DNA of 64,000 nt from Amorphoplanes friuliensis DSM 7358 (GTDB taxonomy: Bacteria > Actinomycetota > Actinomycetes > Mycobacteriales > Micromonosporaceae). Under the pieces are notes generated by a model. It was not told the origin of the DNA and ran no database searches. It worked only from the letters and a program-made list of their open reading frames with translations. Positions 10,701 to 18,696 of the stretch are shown piece by piece. The stretch covers positions 817,501 to 881,500 of the forward strand of contig NC_022657.1 in the NCBI RefSeq assembly GCF_000494755.1, read 5' to 3'. Each line of letters begins with the position of its first letter. Within the stretch, counting starts at the first letter, position 1. A program made the translations under genes and the position numbers.

Positions 10701-13700
10701 GCGACCTACGGTCTGCCGACGCGGATCGAGTCGCTGGGTGACACCGGCAGGACCGGCGACGAGTCGTGCACCAGCCTCGAGTACGTCCACCACACCGGCA
10801 AGAACGTCATCGGCCTGACCAAGCAGGTCCGTACCAGCCCGACGACATGTGCCGCGGCGACCTTCGACACCTTGAAGTCGCTCACCTCGGCCAGCCGTTC
10901 CAGCTACGACGGCGGTGCCTACGGTGCTGCGCTGACCGACCAGACGCGAGGTCTCGCCACCGAGACCTGGACGCTGAACGGCGACGCCACCGGCTTCCAG
11001 AGCGACGGCACCACGGGCTTCGACAGCATCGGGCGCGTCGTCCGGCGTACCGACGCCGATGCCAAGGTGTCCACGATCACGTACGAGCCGGCGACCGGTC
11101 AGGCGTACAAGGTCACCGAGAAGAACTCGCTCGGCCACGACCAGACGCAGGTGCTGGACCCGGGACGCGCGGTCGGCCTCAAGGTCACCGACCCGAACGG
11201 CCACGTCAGCGAGGCGAAGTACGACGCGATGGGCCGCCTCGTCGAGGCTTGGGCCCCGGGACGCGTTCCCTCCGGGTCGGCGGTGCCGGACTTCAAGGCC
11301 ATCTACAACACGCCGGTCGGCAAGCCGCCGTTCGTCACCACCCAGACACGGGGACACGAGAACCGCGTCGAAACCTCCGTCACGCTCTACGACGGCCTCG
11401 GCCGCGAACGGCAGACGCAGGAGCAGGCCACCGGTGGTGGCCGCCTGATCACCGACACGCTGTTCAACAGCTCGGGTGAGGTCTGGCAGACCAACAACGC
11501 CTACTACACCGCCGGCACACCCAGCGGAGCGATGTTCACCCCGCTGGCCGACACCGCGGTGCCGAACGCCACGCGGTACACCTACGACGGCCTCGGCCGG
11601 GTCATGAGGGAACTCCCGATCCTGCGCGGCGAGGAGTACCCGGCGCGGGCGACGAACTACGAGTACGGCACCGACAACTCCACGGTGATCAACCCGGCGG
11701 GCGCGGCCTCGTACCGCCTTTTCACCGACGCCCTGGGACGCACCACGCGGGTCGACACCTTCAGTGACGCGAACCGCGCGGCCTTCACGTCGATGCGCTA
11801 CCAGTACGACGCACGGGGCCTGCTGGCCAAGGCGACCCACTCCGCGGACACCGCACGGCCGTGGTCCTGGACCTACGACCAGCGTGGCCGCATGGAGACG
11901 GCGACCGATCCGGACGCCGGTACGACCCGCACCACGTACGACAACCGCGACCGGCCGGTGACTGTCGCCAACGACCGCGGCGTGACGATCTGGAACGCGT
12001 ACGACGAGCTGTCACGTCCGAAGCAGCAGCGCCTGGGCAACAGCACGGGTGCCCTGCTCTCCGAGTACACCTACGACACCGCTGCGGGCGGCAAGGGCCT
12101 GCCGGCCACCGCCACCCGCTACACCGACGGTCTGCCGTACACGCAGTCGGTCGGCGGTTACACCCGCGACTACCAGCCGACCTCGACCACGCTGTCGCTG
12201 CCGCAGTCGATCGCGGACACGTGGGGGCTGCGCAGCTCCTACACGTACGGCTACTCGTACACCGACACCGGTCTGCCGGAGTCGGCCACGGTTCCGGCCA
12301 TCGGTAACTTCACCGACGAGAAGCTTCTCGTCCGGTACACCAAGGACGGGCTGCCGCTCTCGGTGTCGGGCAAGGACTGGTACGGCTCCGAGACCGTGTA
12401 CTCGCCGCACGGGCAGGTGCTCCGTTCGACGCTGGGTGCTCAGCCGTACCGGGTGTGGGCGATGTCGTCCTACGACGATGCCAGTGGCGCGCTGACCCAG
12501 CAGCAGGTCTTCCGCGAGGGCACCACCGACAAGACCGTCGTCGGCGGCAACCTCGTCTCGAACCGCTCCTACGGGTACGACGAGGCCGGCAACGTCACCT
12601 CGATCCGCGAGCGCTCGACGGGCATCCAGGAGCGCCAGTGCTTCTGGCACGACAAGGTCGGCCAGATGACCAAGGCGTGGACCTCCAAGGACCAGGAGAC
12701 CTGCGCCGCCGGACCGGTGAACACCGACGGCAGCGCCAACGTCGCGGCGGGCCCGGACAACTCGGGCTACTGGCAGGAGTACGAGTACGACCTGCTGGGC
12801 AACCGCAAGAAGCTGGTCGAGAAGGACCTGACCGGCAACGCGGCCAAGGACGCCACCACCGCCTACACCTACGGCAAGACCGACGGCAGTCAGCCCCGGA
12901 CGCTGACCAAGGTGACCAAGAAGTACGTCACCCCGGCCGGCGCGGCGGTCACCGCCGAGGCGAACCGCCTGTACGAGCTCACGGGCGAGACGAAGTCGGT
13001 CACGTCCGTCGAGACCGGTGACAAGCAGGACCTGACTTGGACGTACGACGGCAAGGTCGAGCGGATCACCGGTCAGGGCAGCAACGGCAAGACGGCCTAC
13101 GTCGGGCTGGCGAACAAGTGCCTCGACCTGAAGTCGAGCATGCCCACGGCTGGGCAACCGATCCAGCTCTACACCTGCAACGGCGGTCTGGCGCAGAAGT
13201 GGCGCTTCTCGGCCACGCCGAACCAGACCGACGCCAATCTGGGCACGCTGTCGATCCACGACGGCTGGTGCCTGCAGCCGGCGGCCAACACGGCCGGATC
13301 GGCGTTCGGCCTGCAGAAGTGTGACGGCTCGGCCGCGCAGCAGATCAAGCGGAACCTGGCTACGAACCAGCTCACCCACGTCGGGTCCGGGCTGTGTGCG
13401 GCGGTCAAGGACGCGGTCACCACCGACGCAACCCCGATCGTGCTGGTCGCCTGCGCCGCGACGTCCACCGCACAGCATTGGCAAGCGCAGAACGAGACCC
13501 GCCACATCTACGGTCCCGACGGCACGCGCCTGCTGACGCTGCAGGGCAAGCAGGCCACCCTGATGCTCGGCGAGGCGCAGGTCACGGTCCAGCAGGGCGG
13601 AGTGCTGGTCAACACCCAGCGCTCGTACGCAGCCCCGGGCGGCAGTGTCGTGCGCAACGCCTACGGCGCCGGAGCTTCCGGACTGGTCGCCCTCGCTGCT

Positions 13701-15524
13701 GACCATCAGGGCAGCCCGTACGCGGAAATTGCTCTCAACAGCACGATGCAGGTGCGGATCCGTAAGCAGGACGCGTTCGGCAACCAGCGGGGTACCGTCC
13801 CGCTGGGCATGCACATCGCCAGCAACGACGGCTTCCTCGGCGCGACCCGCGACGACGCTTCCGGTTACACGCCTTTGGGTGCCCGGCTGTACGACCCGGT
13901 TGTCGGACGGTTCCTGTCCGCCGACCCGATCCTCGACCTGGCCGATCCCATGCAGTCCAACGGGTACGCCTACGCGCACAACAACCCGGCCACGATGTCG
14001 GACCCGTCGGGTCTGTCGATCTCGCTGACCCCGTCGGAGATGGCGTCGGCCCTGGCCGGTGCCGGACTGTCCGCGGCGCAGGTCGCCGATGCTCAGGCGA
14101 ACTCGAGCCGGTCGCTGACCTCGGTGATCCTGTCGGCGGCCTGGTCGATGTTGAAGGACTTCATCGGCATCACCGATGCGATGAACTGCTTCGGCGGCGA
14201 CATGTGGGCCTGCGGCAGCCTGATCATCGGGGCCATCCCATGGGCCAAGCTGGGCAAGATTCCTGCGGTGCTTCGAGCGATCGACCGCACCATCGCTGCG
14301 ATCCAGGCCTGGAAGACGGCCAAACGTGCGGCCGAGGCGGTGCTGGCAGCCGCACGAGCCGCGGAGCGGGCGGCGCTCAACGCCAAGAAGATGGCGATCG
14401 AGCGAGCCAAGAAGGCCGCACAGGCAGCGAAGAAAAAAGCTGCCGACAAGATCAACACAACGAGCAACAACGCGGTCAACGCCGCGAAGAAGACCGGTAA
14501 CCCCGTTCAGAAACAGGCGCAGGCCAAGGCCAACCCGAAGGGTGCCTCCGCAGCCGGTGGTGGCAACAAGGGACAGTCGAAGCCGGGCGGCACCTCGGGT
14601 GGTTCCGCGCGCAGCAACGGTGGAGCGAGCGGTGGCGGTGGTGCCGGCAAGGCCGGCGACTCCTGCCCGATCAACAACAGCTTCACCCCCGGCACCAAGG
14701 TTCTGATGGCCGACGGGTCGAAGAAGCGGATCGAGGACGTCAAGCCGGGTGACAAGGTCAAGACGACCGACCCGAAGACGGGCGAGACCCGGATCGAGAC
14801 CGTCACCGCGGCCATCAAGGGCAACGGCGTCAAGCACCTGGTGAAGATCGTCGTCGACACCGACGGCAAGCGCGGCAAGAAGGTTGCCGAGGTCACTGCG
14901 ACCGAGGGCCACCCCTTCTGGGTTCCCGAGCTGAGCCGGTGGGTGGACGCCGCCGACCTGTTGCCGGGCGAACTGTTGCGGACCGGCGCCGGCACCACCG
15001 TTCAGGTCACCGCGATCAAGCGCTGGACGGCTCCGCGGGCAACGGTGCACAACCTGACGATCGGCAACGTTCACACGTACTACGTGATCGCCGACAACCA
15101 GTCACTGCTCGTCCACAACTGTGGTGGCAGCGGAAACACCAACGGCCGTCCGCACTCCTCGAAGTGCGAATGCGCGAGCGGCGCCGACCCGCGGATTCCG
15201 AACAACCCGTACGGCGGTCGCGGCAAGCCGGCCACCCAGGCACAGCACGACGAACTCCGTGACGAGCTCATGGACGCCAACCCGGGCTGGAAGCACGTGG
15301 CCGGCGGTCGTGACCGCAACACCGGCGACATCCTCCCGGAAGTGGCGGAGTCCCAGGCCAACGGGCGTCGAGCCGACCTGAAGTTCGAGATGGAGGACGG
15401 TTCACCGGTGTTCGTGCAGACGGTGACGACCTACAAGAACGGTGCCATGATCATGGAAGAGTTCGAGGCCGCTCATGACCTCAGTAAGCTCGGACTCGTG
15501 ATCACGGTGCCGAAGAAGGGCTGA
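7800..15524 (+). CDS. Full-length secreted Rhs/WapA-like polymorphic toxin
   Basis: The 2574-residue protein starts at ATG 7800, with GGGAG nine bases upstream; an upstream in-frame GTG at 7740 lacks a site. Residues 1-36 form a Sec signal (LMLTATLVGLNVPASAFA). Then come a SpvB-like N-terminal module (about 310-380), long RHS/YD repeats (about 970-1750), a ricin-B lectin (about 1765-1895), the RHS core DPVVGRFLSADP, an Ala/Lys helical region, a Gly/Ser linker and a Hint domain (Cys2289 to VHNC at 2441). The 133-residue tip (2442-2574) contains RADLKFEMEDGSPVFVQTV and ends ITVPKKG. The D...E/Q pattern is compatible with a nuclease fold but is not diagnostic. The RHS shell probably encapsulates the tip, and Hint cleavage frees it. 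It differs from the first Rhs gene mainly in the tip. Confidence 0.92.
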   Translation: MRGPGPLFRRGRTAVILMLTATLVGLNVPASAFAVPGPGMDRGDAVVELPDVPKSTEVGQDEDAEANLTTADEVPVDPYAPTAVTPWQQDSGVVDLTGIAPGESKPVDDLPIALGVPEGTDPADLAGAWTVGLAAPETSQDAGVPGLILKLTPPAAAAPEAAVALSVDYTAFADLYGPQAADRFGLMLLPDCVYDAPGTGDCAPVEGEEEDPAAAPTAQRLSSEVELVPAKSSVMRTLATSNASTRRIVTGSVPVGKLLDDSTGTGGVGGMARAAAESGSGVVGALDTGASSSGDFTATPLLSSGSWASGSSSGAFTYSYQVQVPETAGGLTPQIGLSYSSQSVDGRTSASNNQASWIGDGWDYSAGSITRTYANCTQDSKKAGSSNAKHRTGDMCWGSKNATLSLGGSTTELVWDESKDKWFTANGDGSVIEQKFDTSKSNGDKDGEYWVVTTRDGTKYNFGLNKLPGWSADAAVTNSVLTVPVYGNHAGEPCYQGSTIDDFKKSACTEGWRWSLDYVEDINGNAMSLWWAKEQNYYAKNFNFKSPVKYDRGGYLTRIDYGQRKDSVFSAAPQGQVSFAVDERCYTEGSVTCTDANFASKDPGKYRVWYDTPADLRCESKKMCWNAAPSFFTRKRLDKITTSTQRVQGSTARQTVDEYQLKQSFPVLKTGPNTALWLEKITRTGFGVGGDKIALNPVSFESNAEDMPNRVKRDNRPGFSRLRIARVINEYGGETVVSYKAPEGDCKTGTGLPGKGDTAELKSNTRLCFPAFWHPDPAAEDIDWFQKYVVENVEELPNVDGAFSTVTNYAYKGAAWKLAEQEFTKKATRTYSEFGGFEQVTTLTGAEDAAIGSKKTKAVARYFRGLGDTVAVKDIAGNEIAKDEDPFAGRIAEELTYSSAGDADTDWLTRNVTFPAATELGQRDRDGISPLRAWRITEPRQLTYTKSSGTGDDNRTQRSIETKTTYEATYGLPTRIESLGDTGRTGDESCTSLEYVHHTGKNVIGLTKQVRTSPTTCAAATFDTLKSLTSASRSSYDGGAYGAALTDQTRGLATETWTLNGDATGFQSDGTTGFDSIGRVVRRTDADAKVSTITYEPATGQAYKVTEKNSLGHDQTQVLDPGRAVGLKVTDPNGHVSEAKYDAMGRLVEAWAPGRVPSGSAVPDFKAIYNTPVGKPPFVTTQTRGHENRVETSVTLYDGLGRERQTQEQATGGGRLITDTLFNSSGEVWQTNNAYYTAGTPSGAMFTPLADTAVPNATRYTYDGLGRVMRELPILRGEEYPARATNYEYGTDNSTVINPAGAASYRLFTDALGRTTRVDTFSDANRAAFTSMRYQYDARGLLAKATHSADTARPWSWTYDQRGRMETATDPDAGTTRTTYDNRDRPVTVANDRGVTIWNAYDELSRPKQQRLGNSTGALLSEYTYDTAAGGKGLPATATRYTDGLPYTQSVGGYTRDYQPTSTTLSLPQSIADTWGLRSSYTYGYSYTDTGLPESATVPAIGNFTDEKLLVRYTKDGLPLSVSGKDWYGSETVYSPHGQVLRSTLGAQPYRVWAMSSYDDASGALTQQQVFREGTTDKTVVGGNLVSNRSYGYDEAGNVTSIRERSTGIQERQCFWHDKVGQMTKAWTSKDQETCAAGPVNTDGSANVAAGPDNSGYWQEYEYDLLGNRKKLVEKDLTGNAAKDATTAYTYGKTDGSQPRTLTKVTKKYVTPAGAAVTAEANRLYELTGETKSVTSVETGDKQDLTWTYDGKVERITGQGSNGKTAYVGLANKCLDLKSSMPTAGQPIQLYTCNGGLAQKWRFSATPNQTDANLGTLSIHDGWCLQPAANTAGSAFGLQKCDGSAAQQIKRNLATNQLTHVGSGLCAAVKDAVTTDATPIVLVACAATSTAQHWQAQNETRHIYGPDGTRLLTLQGKQATLMLGEAQVTVQQGGVLVNTQRSYAAPGGSVVRNAYGAGASGLVALAADHQGSPYAEIALNSTMQVRIRKQDAFGNQRGTVPLGMHIASNDGFLGATRDDASGYTPLGARLYDPVVGRFLSADPILDLADPMQSNGYAYAHNNPATMSDPSGLSISLTPSEMASALAGAGLSAAQVADAQANSSRSLTSVILSAAWSMLKDFIGITDAMNCFGGDMWACGSLIIGAIPWAKLGKIPAVLRAIDRTIAAIQAWKTAKRAAEAVLAAARAAERAALNAKKMAIERAKKAAQAAKKKAADKINTTSNNAVNAAKKTGNPVQKQAQAKANPKGASAAGGGNKGQSKPGGTSGGSARSNGGASGGGGAGKAGDSCPINNSFTPGTKVLMADGSKKRIEDVKPGDKVKTTDPKTGETRIETVTAAIKGNGVKHLVKIVVDTDGKRGKKVAEVTATEGHPFWVPELSRWVDAADLLPGELLRTGAGTTVQVTAIKRWTAPRATVHNLTIGNVHTYYVIADNQSLLVHNCGGSGNTNGRPHSSKCECASGADPRIPNNPYGGRGKPATQAQHDELRDELMDANPGWKHVAGGRDRNTGDILPEVAESQANGRRADLKFEMEDGSPVFVQTVTTYKNGAMIMEEFEAAHDLSKLGLVITVPKKG

Positions 15525-15554
15525 GGCCCTCACGGCGACGAAGGGAGTGAGCAG

Positions 15555-16088
15555 GTGGCGGCATCGCGTACCAAGCAGGTACAGCTCCTGCTCACTCCCG
15601 TCGACGAACAGCGCATCGCCGACCGCATCCGCGCCGACTTCCCGGATGCCGTTTTCCTGGACCAGCGCGGATGGGTCGACCCGGACGTGCCGCCGGTCCG
15701 CGACTCGATCCTGGAGTGCAGCTCGACGGCCGCGATCTGGGACCGCTCGATCTTCCCGGCGCTGTCCGGCGTCCGCTACCCGAACGGAAGCATCGACGGC
15801 CCGACGATCGGCCCGGTCGTCCAATGGCTGCGCAGTCTGGAACGGACACCCGGCGTGCTGTCGCCCGGCCGGTGGGCGGCCTCCTTCTCCGACACGACAC
15901 CGCCCGCCATGCGCAGCTTCGTGAACAAGCTCTGGAAGATCGCCGGCCAGGAAACGTCGAACGAGATGGTGTGGCAGGGCAAGGAAGACACCCTGGTGAA
16001 GACCTTCCACGTCGGCCACGACGCGATCCGGGCCAGCCGCGAAGGCACCCTCGCCCTCGTCGGCGACCCCCTCCTGCTTCCGCGATGA
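15555..16088 (+). CDS. Putative immunity protein of the second Rhs toxin
   Basis: The 177-residue cytosolic protein starts at GTG 15555, preceded by AAGGGAG with a 7-base spacer. It begins 30 bp after the toxin stop and ends in an ATGA overlap with the next gene, so it is in the same operon. I recognise no family. The many Trp, Arg and acidic residues and the lack of a signal peptide suit an inhibitor that binds the toxin tip. Immunity function is inferred only from position. The following gene could equally be the cognate inhibitor. Confidence 0.65.
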   Translation: MAASRTKQVQLLLTPVDEQRIADRIRADFPDAVFLDQRGWVDPDVPPVRDSILECSSTAAIWDRSIFPALSGVRYPNGSIDGPTIGPVVQWLRSLERTPGVLSPGRWAASFSDTTPPAMRSFVNKLWKIAGQETSNEMVWQGKEDTLVKTFHVGHDAIRASREGTLALVGDPLLLPR

Positions 16089-16495
16089 AGGCCGCAGTGG
16101 GCGACCGCTTTGTCATCAGCTGCGCGCCCCGGGACGTGCGGGTTGTTCGTGTGATGCGCCGGGAAGTGTTTGTCGCATGGCCGTGGGGAACCCCCGACCC
16201 GACTTCTCGCTACCGCTGGGACGGCGACGTGTCGGTGCCGATCGACACCGCCCACCCCGATTGGTCCCAGACGCCCTGGCGCCTCGAACCCCGTACCGGA
16301 CTCTCCGCCGGCGACCGGGTCCAGCTGTCGATCCCCCCGACGGAGGTGGTCGTCCAGGAGGTCCTGACCTTCGACGAGCCCCGCGACATCGGCCGGATCA
16401 ACCGCCCCACGGGAGCCGTCCGGTTCGACGTGGGCTTCTTCCTCTGGATCGACCATGACGAACCGATCGAGTTCTCCCCGCCATGGAATACCTAG
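16085..16495 (+). CDS. Small protein of the toxin operon
   Basis: The 136-residue protein starts at ATG 16085 inside the previous stop (ATGA). The reading frame is open further upstream, but that part is antisense-free overlap with the immunity gene and is not used. The sequence starts MKAAVGDRFVISC and is rich in Trp, Pro and Asp, with paired hydrophobic strands suggesting a small beta-barrel. The family is not recognised. Tight coupling suggests co-expression with the toxin/immunity genes, perhaps as an accessory or second immunity protein. Confidence 0.6.
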   Translation: MKAAVGDRFVISCAPRDVRVVRVMRREVFVAWPWGTPDPTSRYRWDGDVSVPIDTAHPDWSQTPWRLEPRTGLSAGDRVQLSIPPTEVVVQEVLTFDEPRDIGRINRPTGAVRFDVGFFLWIDHDEPIEFSPPWNT

Positions 16496-17121
16496 ACCTC
16501 TCCCCGTACGAGTACAGAAGCTTTCCGCTCCCGCTGCGCAACGTCGGCTGGCTGGGTACCGAGTGGGGCGTGCAAGGTGTTGATCTGCCGCCGCTCGCCG
16601 CGGCCGATCTCCAGCTCCTCAGGTCTGCCTCCCGGCTTCTCGGCAGCGTGACCCTCGGTACGCATCGGTGCGAGTTCTGCCCCGAGGACGCGGCGGTCAC
16701 CGGCAACGGCGAATACCGCTACTACCTGCTGAACGGCGACGTCTACTGCGCGCCCGAGATGGTTCTGCACTACCTGGGCGATCACGGGTACCGGCCGCCC
16801 GACGTTTTCCTCCAGGGCCTCCGCGAGACCGGTGAGCTGGAGTGGGACGACCGAGCCGAGCGGCTCCGTAAGGTCCTGCTGGACCCGGAGGCTGACCTGG
16901 GATTTCGCTGCGCAGCGGTGGTGGACCTGCCGAACTGGCGGGACGCCCGCGCCCTGGACGCCGTGCAATTCGCCGCCCACGACGAGGAACTGGCCGTCAT
17001 CATGGGCGTCGAGATCGGCCAGTCCCTCGTGGCGTGCCTCGGCGACGACCTCCGCGCGGAGGACTACCCCAGCACCATCGGCTACGGCATCGACCACGCC
17101 CGCCGGCTACGCCGCGAGTGA
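16483..17121 (+). CDS. Small protein of the toxin operon, LSPYEY-type N-terminus
   Basis: The 212-residue protein overlaps the previous gene by 13 bp. It starts MEYLDLSPYEYRSF, an N-terminus I associate with uncharacterised actinobacterial proteins, followed by a CEFCP pair that could bind metal and an acidic C-terminal half. It is the last gene of the toxin operon and converges on the TetR gene, overlapping it by 15 bp. A role as an orphan immunity gene is plausible, because toxin loci often keep several, but nothing in the sequence proves it. Confidence 0.6.
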   Translation: MEYLDLSPYEYRSFPLPLRNVGWLGTEWGVQGVDLPPLAAADLQLLRSASRLLGSVTLGTHRCEFCPEDAAVTGNGEYRYYLLNGDVYCAPEMVLHYLGDHGYRPPDVFLQGLRETGELEWDDRAERLRKVLLDPEADLGFRCAAVVDLPNWRDARALDAVQFAAHDEELAVIMGVEIGQSLVACLGDDLRAEDYPSTIGYGIDHARRLRRE

Positions 17122-17709
17122 CTGGACGAGTTGGTCGATGACGGCGCCGACCTCGCGGCGGGCCTGAGCGGGGTCGGTGGCCCGGGCTACGTACATCGAC
17201 GCCTCGTCCAGGGCTCCGATCAGGACATGCGCGAGCGGTTCGACCGGCTGCGCAGGTACCCGGCCGGCCGTGATCGCGTACTCGAGGAGGCTCTTCACCA
17301 GGCCCATGCCGTACCGCATGCTGATCTCCCGCCAGCGTTCCCAGCCGAGCACCGCGGGTGCTTCGACCAGGACGATGCGCTGGATCTCGGGTTCGGCGCC
17401 GGCGTCGAGCCAGGTTGCCGCGCCGAGTTTCATCAGGGTGATCGGGTCGCTTTCGCCGCTGCTGCCGACCGCGGCGTCGATGCGCTGGGTCAGTTCCGCC
17501 TCGACCGCCTCGAAGACGGCGGCGAACAGTTCGGTCTTGTCCGCGAACTGGTGGTACATCGCGCCGCGGGTCACGCCGGCCGCGCGCACGATCGCCTCGG
17601 TGCTGACCGCGGCGAAGCCCGAGGCGGCGAACAGTGGGCGGGCGGCGCTGATCAGAGCAGCCCGCGTTGTCGCCGAACGCTGATCCTGCGTCCGTCTCTC
17701 GCTTTTCAT
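17107..17709 (-). CDS. TetR/AcrR-family repressor
   Basis: The 200-residue protein starts at ATG 17709 (MKSERRTQDQ). The open frame runs on upstream over the divergent gene, but that part is not credible coding. Residues about 15-60 form the TetR HTH (AALISAARPLFAASGF, VTRGAMYHQFADKTELF). The rest is the helical ligand domain. It is divergent from the alpha/beta hydrolase at 17767 with a 57-bp gap containing inverted repeats, so it probably represses that gene and itself in response to a small hydrophobic ligand. Confidence 0.88.
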   Translation of the reverse strand: MKSERRTQDQRSATTRAALISAARPLFAASGFAAVSTEAIVRAAGVTRGAMYHQFADKTELFAAVFEAVEAELTQRIDAAVGSSGESDPITLMKLGAATWLDAGAEPEIQRIVLVEAPAVLGWERWREISMRYGMGLVKSLLEYAITAGRVPAQPVEPLAHVLIGALDEASMYVARATDPAQARREVGAVIDQLVQSLAA

Positions 17710-17755
17710 ACAAGCAGTCCGTATGTTTGTGGTGTCACGTACCGACCGTAACGTG
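17707..17755. promoter_or_regulatory. Candidate TetR operators
   Basis: Two inverted repeats fill the gap between the TetR and hydrolase starts: CATAC-N9-GTATG at 17707-17725, overlapping the TetR start, and CACGT-N10-ACGTG at 17736-17755. Binding by the adjacent TetR protein is inferred. Confidence 0.4.
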
Positions 17756-17766
17756 GGGGAGTCAGC

Positions 17767-18696
17767 ATGGCGACCATCGACATCCCGGAAGGCCGCGTCG
17801 AATATCGCGCCGCCGGCCCGGACAACAGCACGGCGCCGCCGGTGGTGTTCGTGCACGGCCTGCTGGTCAACGCCGAGCTGTGGACCCGGGTGGCCGACAC
17901 GCTCGCAGACCGGGGCATCCGCAGCTACGCGCCCGATCTGCCGCTCGGCGGGCATCGCATCGCGCTGCCCGAGAGCATCGACCTCAGCCCGCAGGGCATC
18001 GCCCAACTGATCATCAACTTCATCACCGCCCTCGGACTCACGGACGTCACCCTGGTCGCCAACGACACCGGCGGCGCACTGACCCAGTTCATCGCCGACG
18101 CCGACCACAGCCGCATCGGGCGCCTGGTCCTGACCAACTGCGACGCGTTCGACCAGTTCCCGCCGGCGCCGCTGGGCATGCTCGTCAAGATCGGCCGTGA
18201 CCCGGGCCGCCTGCGCGCACTGATGACCTCGGCCAAGCTGCGGTTCATGCGGCACTCGGTCCTGGCGTTCGGCGGCCTGGCCCGTGACCCGCTCGACCCG
18301 GAACTGACCCGCCGCTGGATCACCCCGCTGCTCTCCGACGCGAACGTGCGCCGGAACGCCGCCGACTTCATGCGCCTCATCGACCCGCAGGCCCTGCTCG
18401 ACGTCTCGACCCGCCTGCACCGCTTCGCCAAGCCGGTGCGGGTGGTGTGGGGTGACGCCGACCGTTTTTTCCCGGTCAGCCTGGGCCGCCGCCTCAGCGC
18501 CGCGTTCGCCGACGCCACCTTCGTCGAGATCCCCACGGCCCGCACGTTCATCCCGCTGGACGAGCCGGTCGGGCTCGCCGACGAGATCCAGGACGTCAGC
18601 CGAGCCGCACCACGCCAGGCCGGTGCCGCACATCCTGAGGCGAGGCCCCTGAGCGGCGGCGATACTCCTGCGGGCTCACCCCACGTTCCCTCTTGA
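17767..18696 (+). CDS. Alpha/beta hydrolase, haloalkane-dehalogenase-like
   Basis: The 309-residue protein has an HG oxyanion motif (VVFVHGLLVNAELW), a nucleophile elbow with Asp rather than Ser (LVANDTGGAL, about residue 98) and an acid motif (VVWGDADRFFP). Asp at the elbow is typical of the haloalkane dehalogenase/epoxide hydrolase branch. The position where the catalytic His is expected reads ARTFIPLDEP, with Thr in place of His, so activity by the usual mechanism is doubtful. The C-terminal 30 residues are low in homology-like features and overlap the convergent AraC gene by 101 bp. It is probably controlled by the divergent TetR protein. Confidence 0.82.
   Translation: MATIDIPEGRVEYRAAGPDNSTAPPVVFVHGLLVNAELWTRVADTLADRGIRSYAPDLPLGGHRIALPESIDLSPQGIAQLIINFITALGLTDVTLVANDTGGALTQFIADADHSRIGRLVLTNCDAFDQFPPAPLGMLVKIGRDPGRLRALMTSAKLRFMRHSVLAFGGLARDPLDPELTRRWITPLLSDANVRRNAADFMRLIDPQALLDVSTRLHRFAKPVRVVWGDADRFFPVSLGRRLSAAFADATFVEIPTARTFIPLDEPVGLADEIQDVSRAAPRQAGAAHPEARPLSGGDTPAGSPHVPS

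Noticed and set aside
12012..15074. Open frame of about 1000 codons antisense to the second Rhs gene
   Set aside because: Arg/Gly/Asp/Val-rich shadow of a high-GC gene on the other strand; no domains. The same applies to the long antisense frames at 4075-7314 and 9507-11840.
17710..18633. N-terminal extension of the TetR protein across the hydrolase gene
   Set aside because: It lies antisense to a clear coding gene and would put 308 unrelated residues before the HTH. The ATG at 17709 fits family length.
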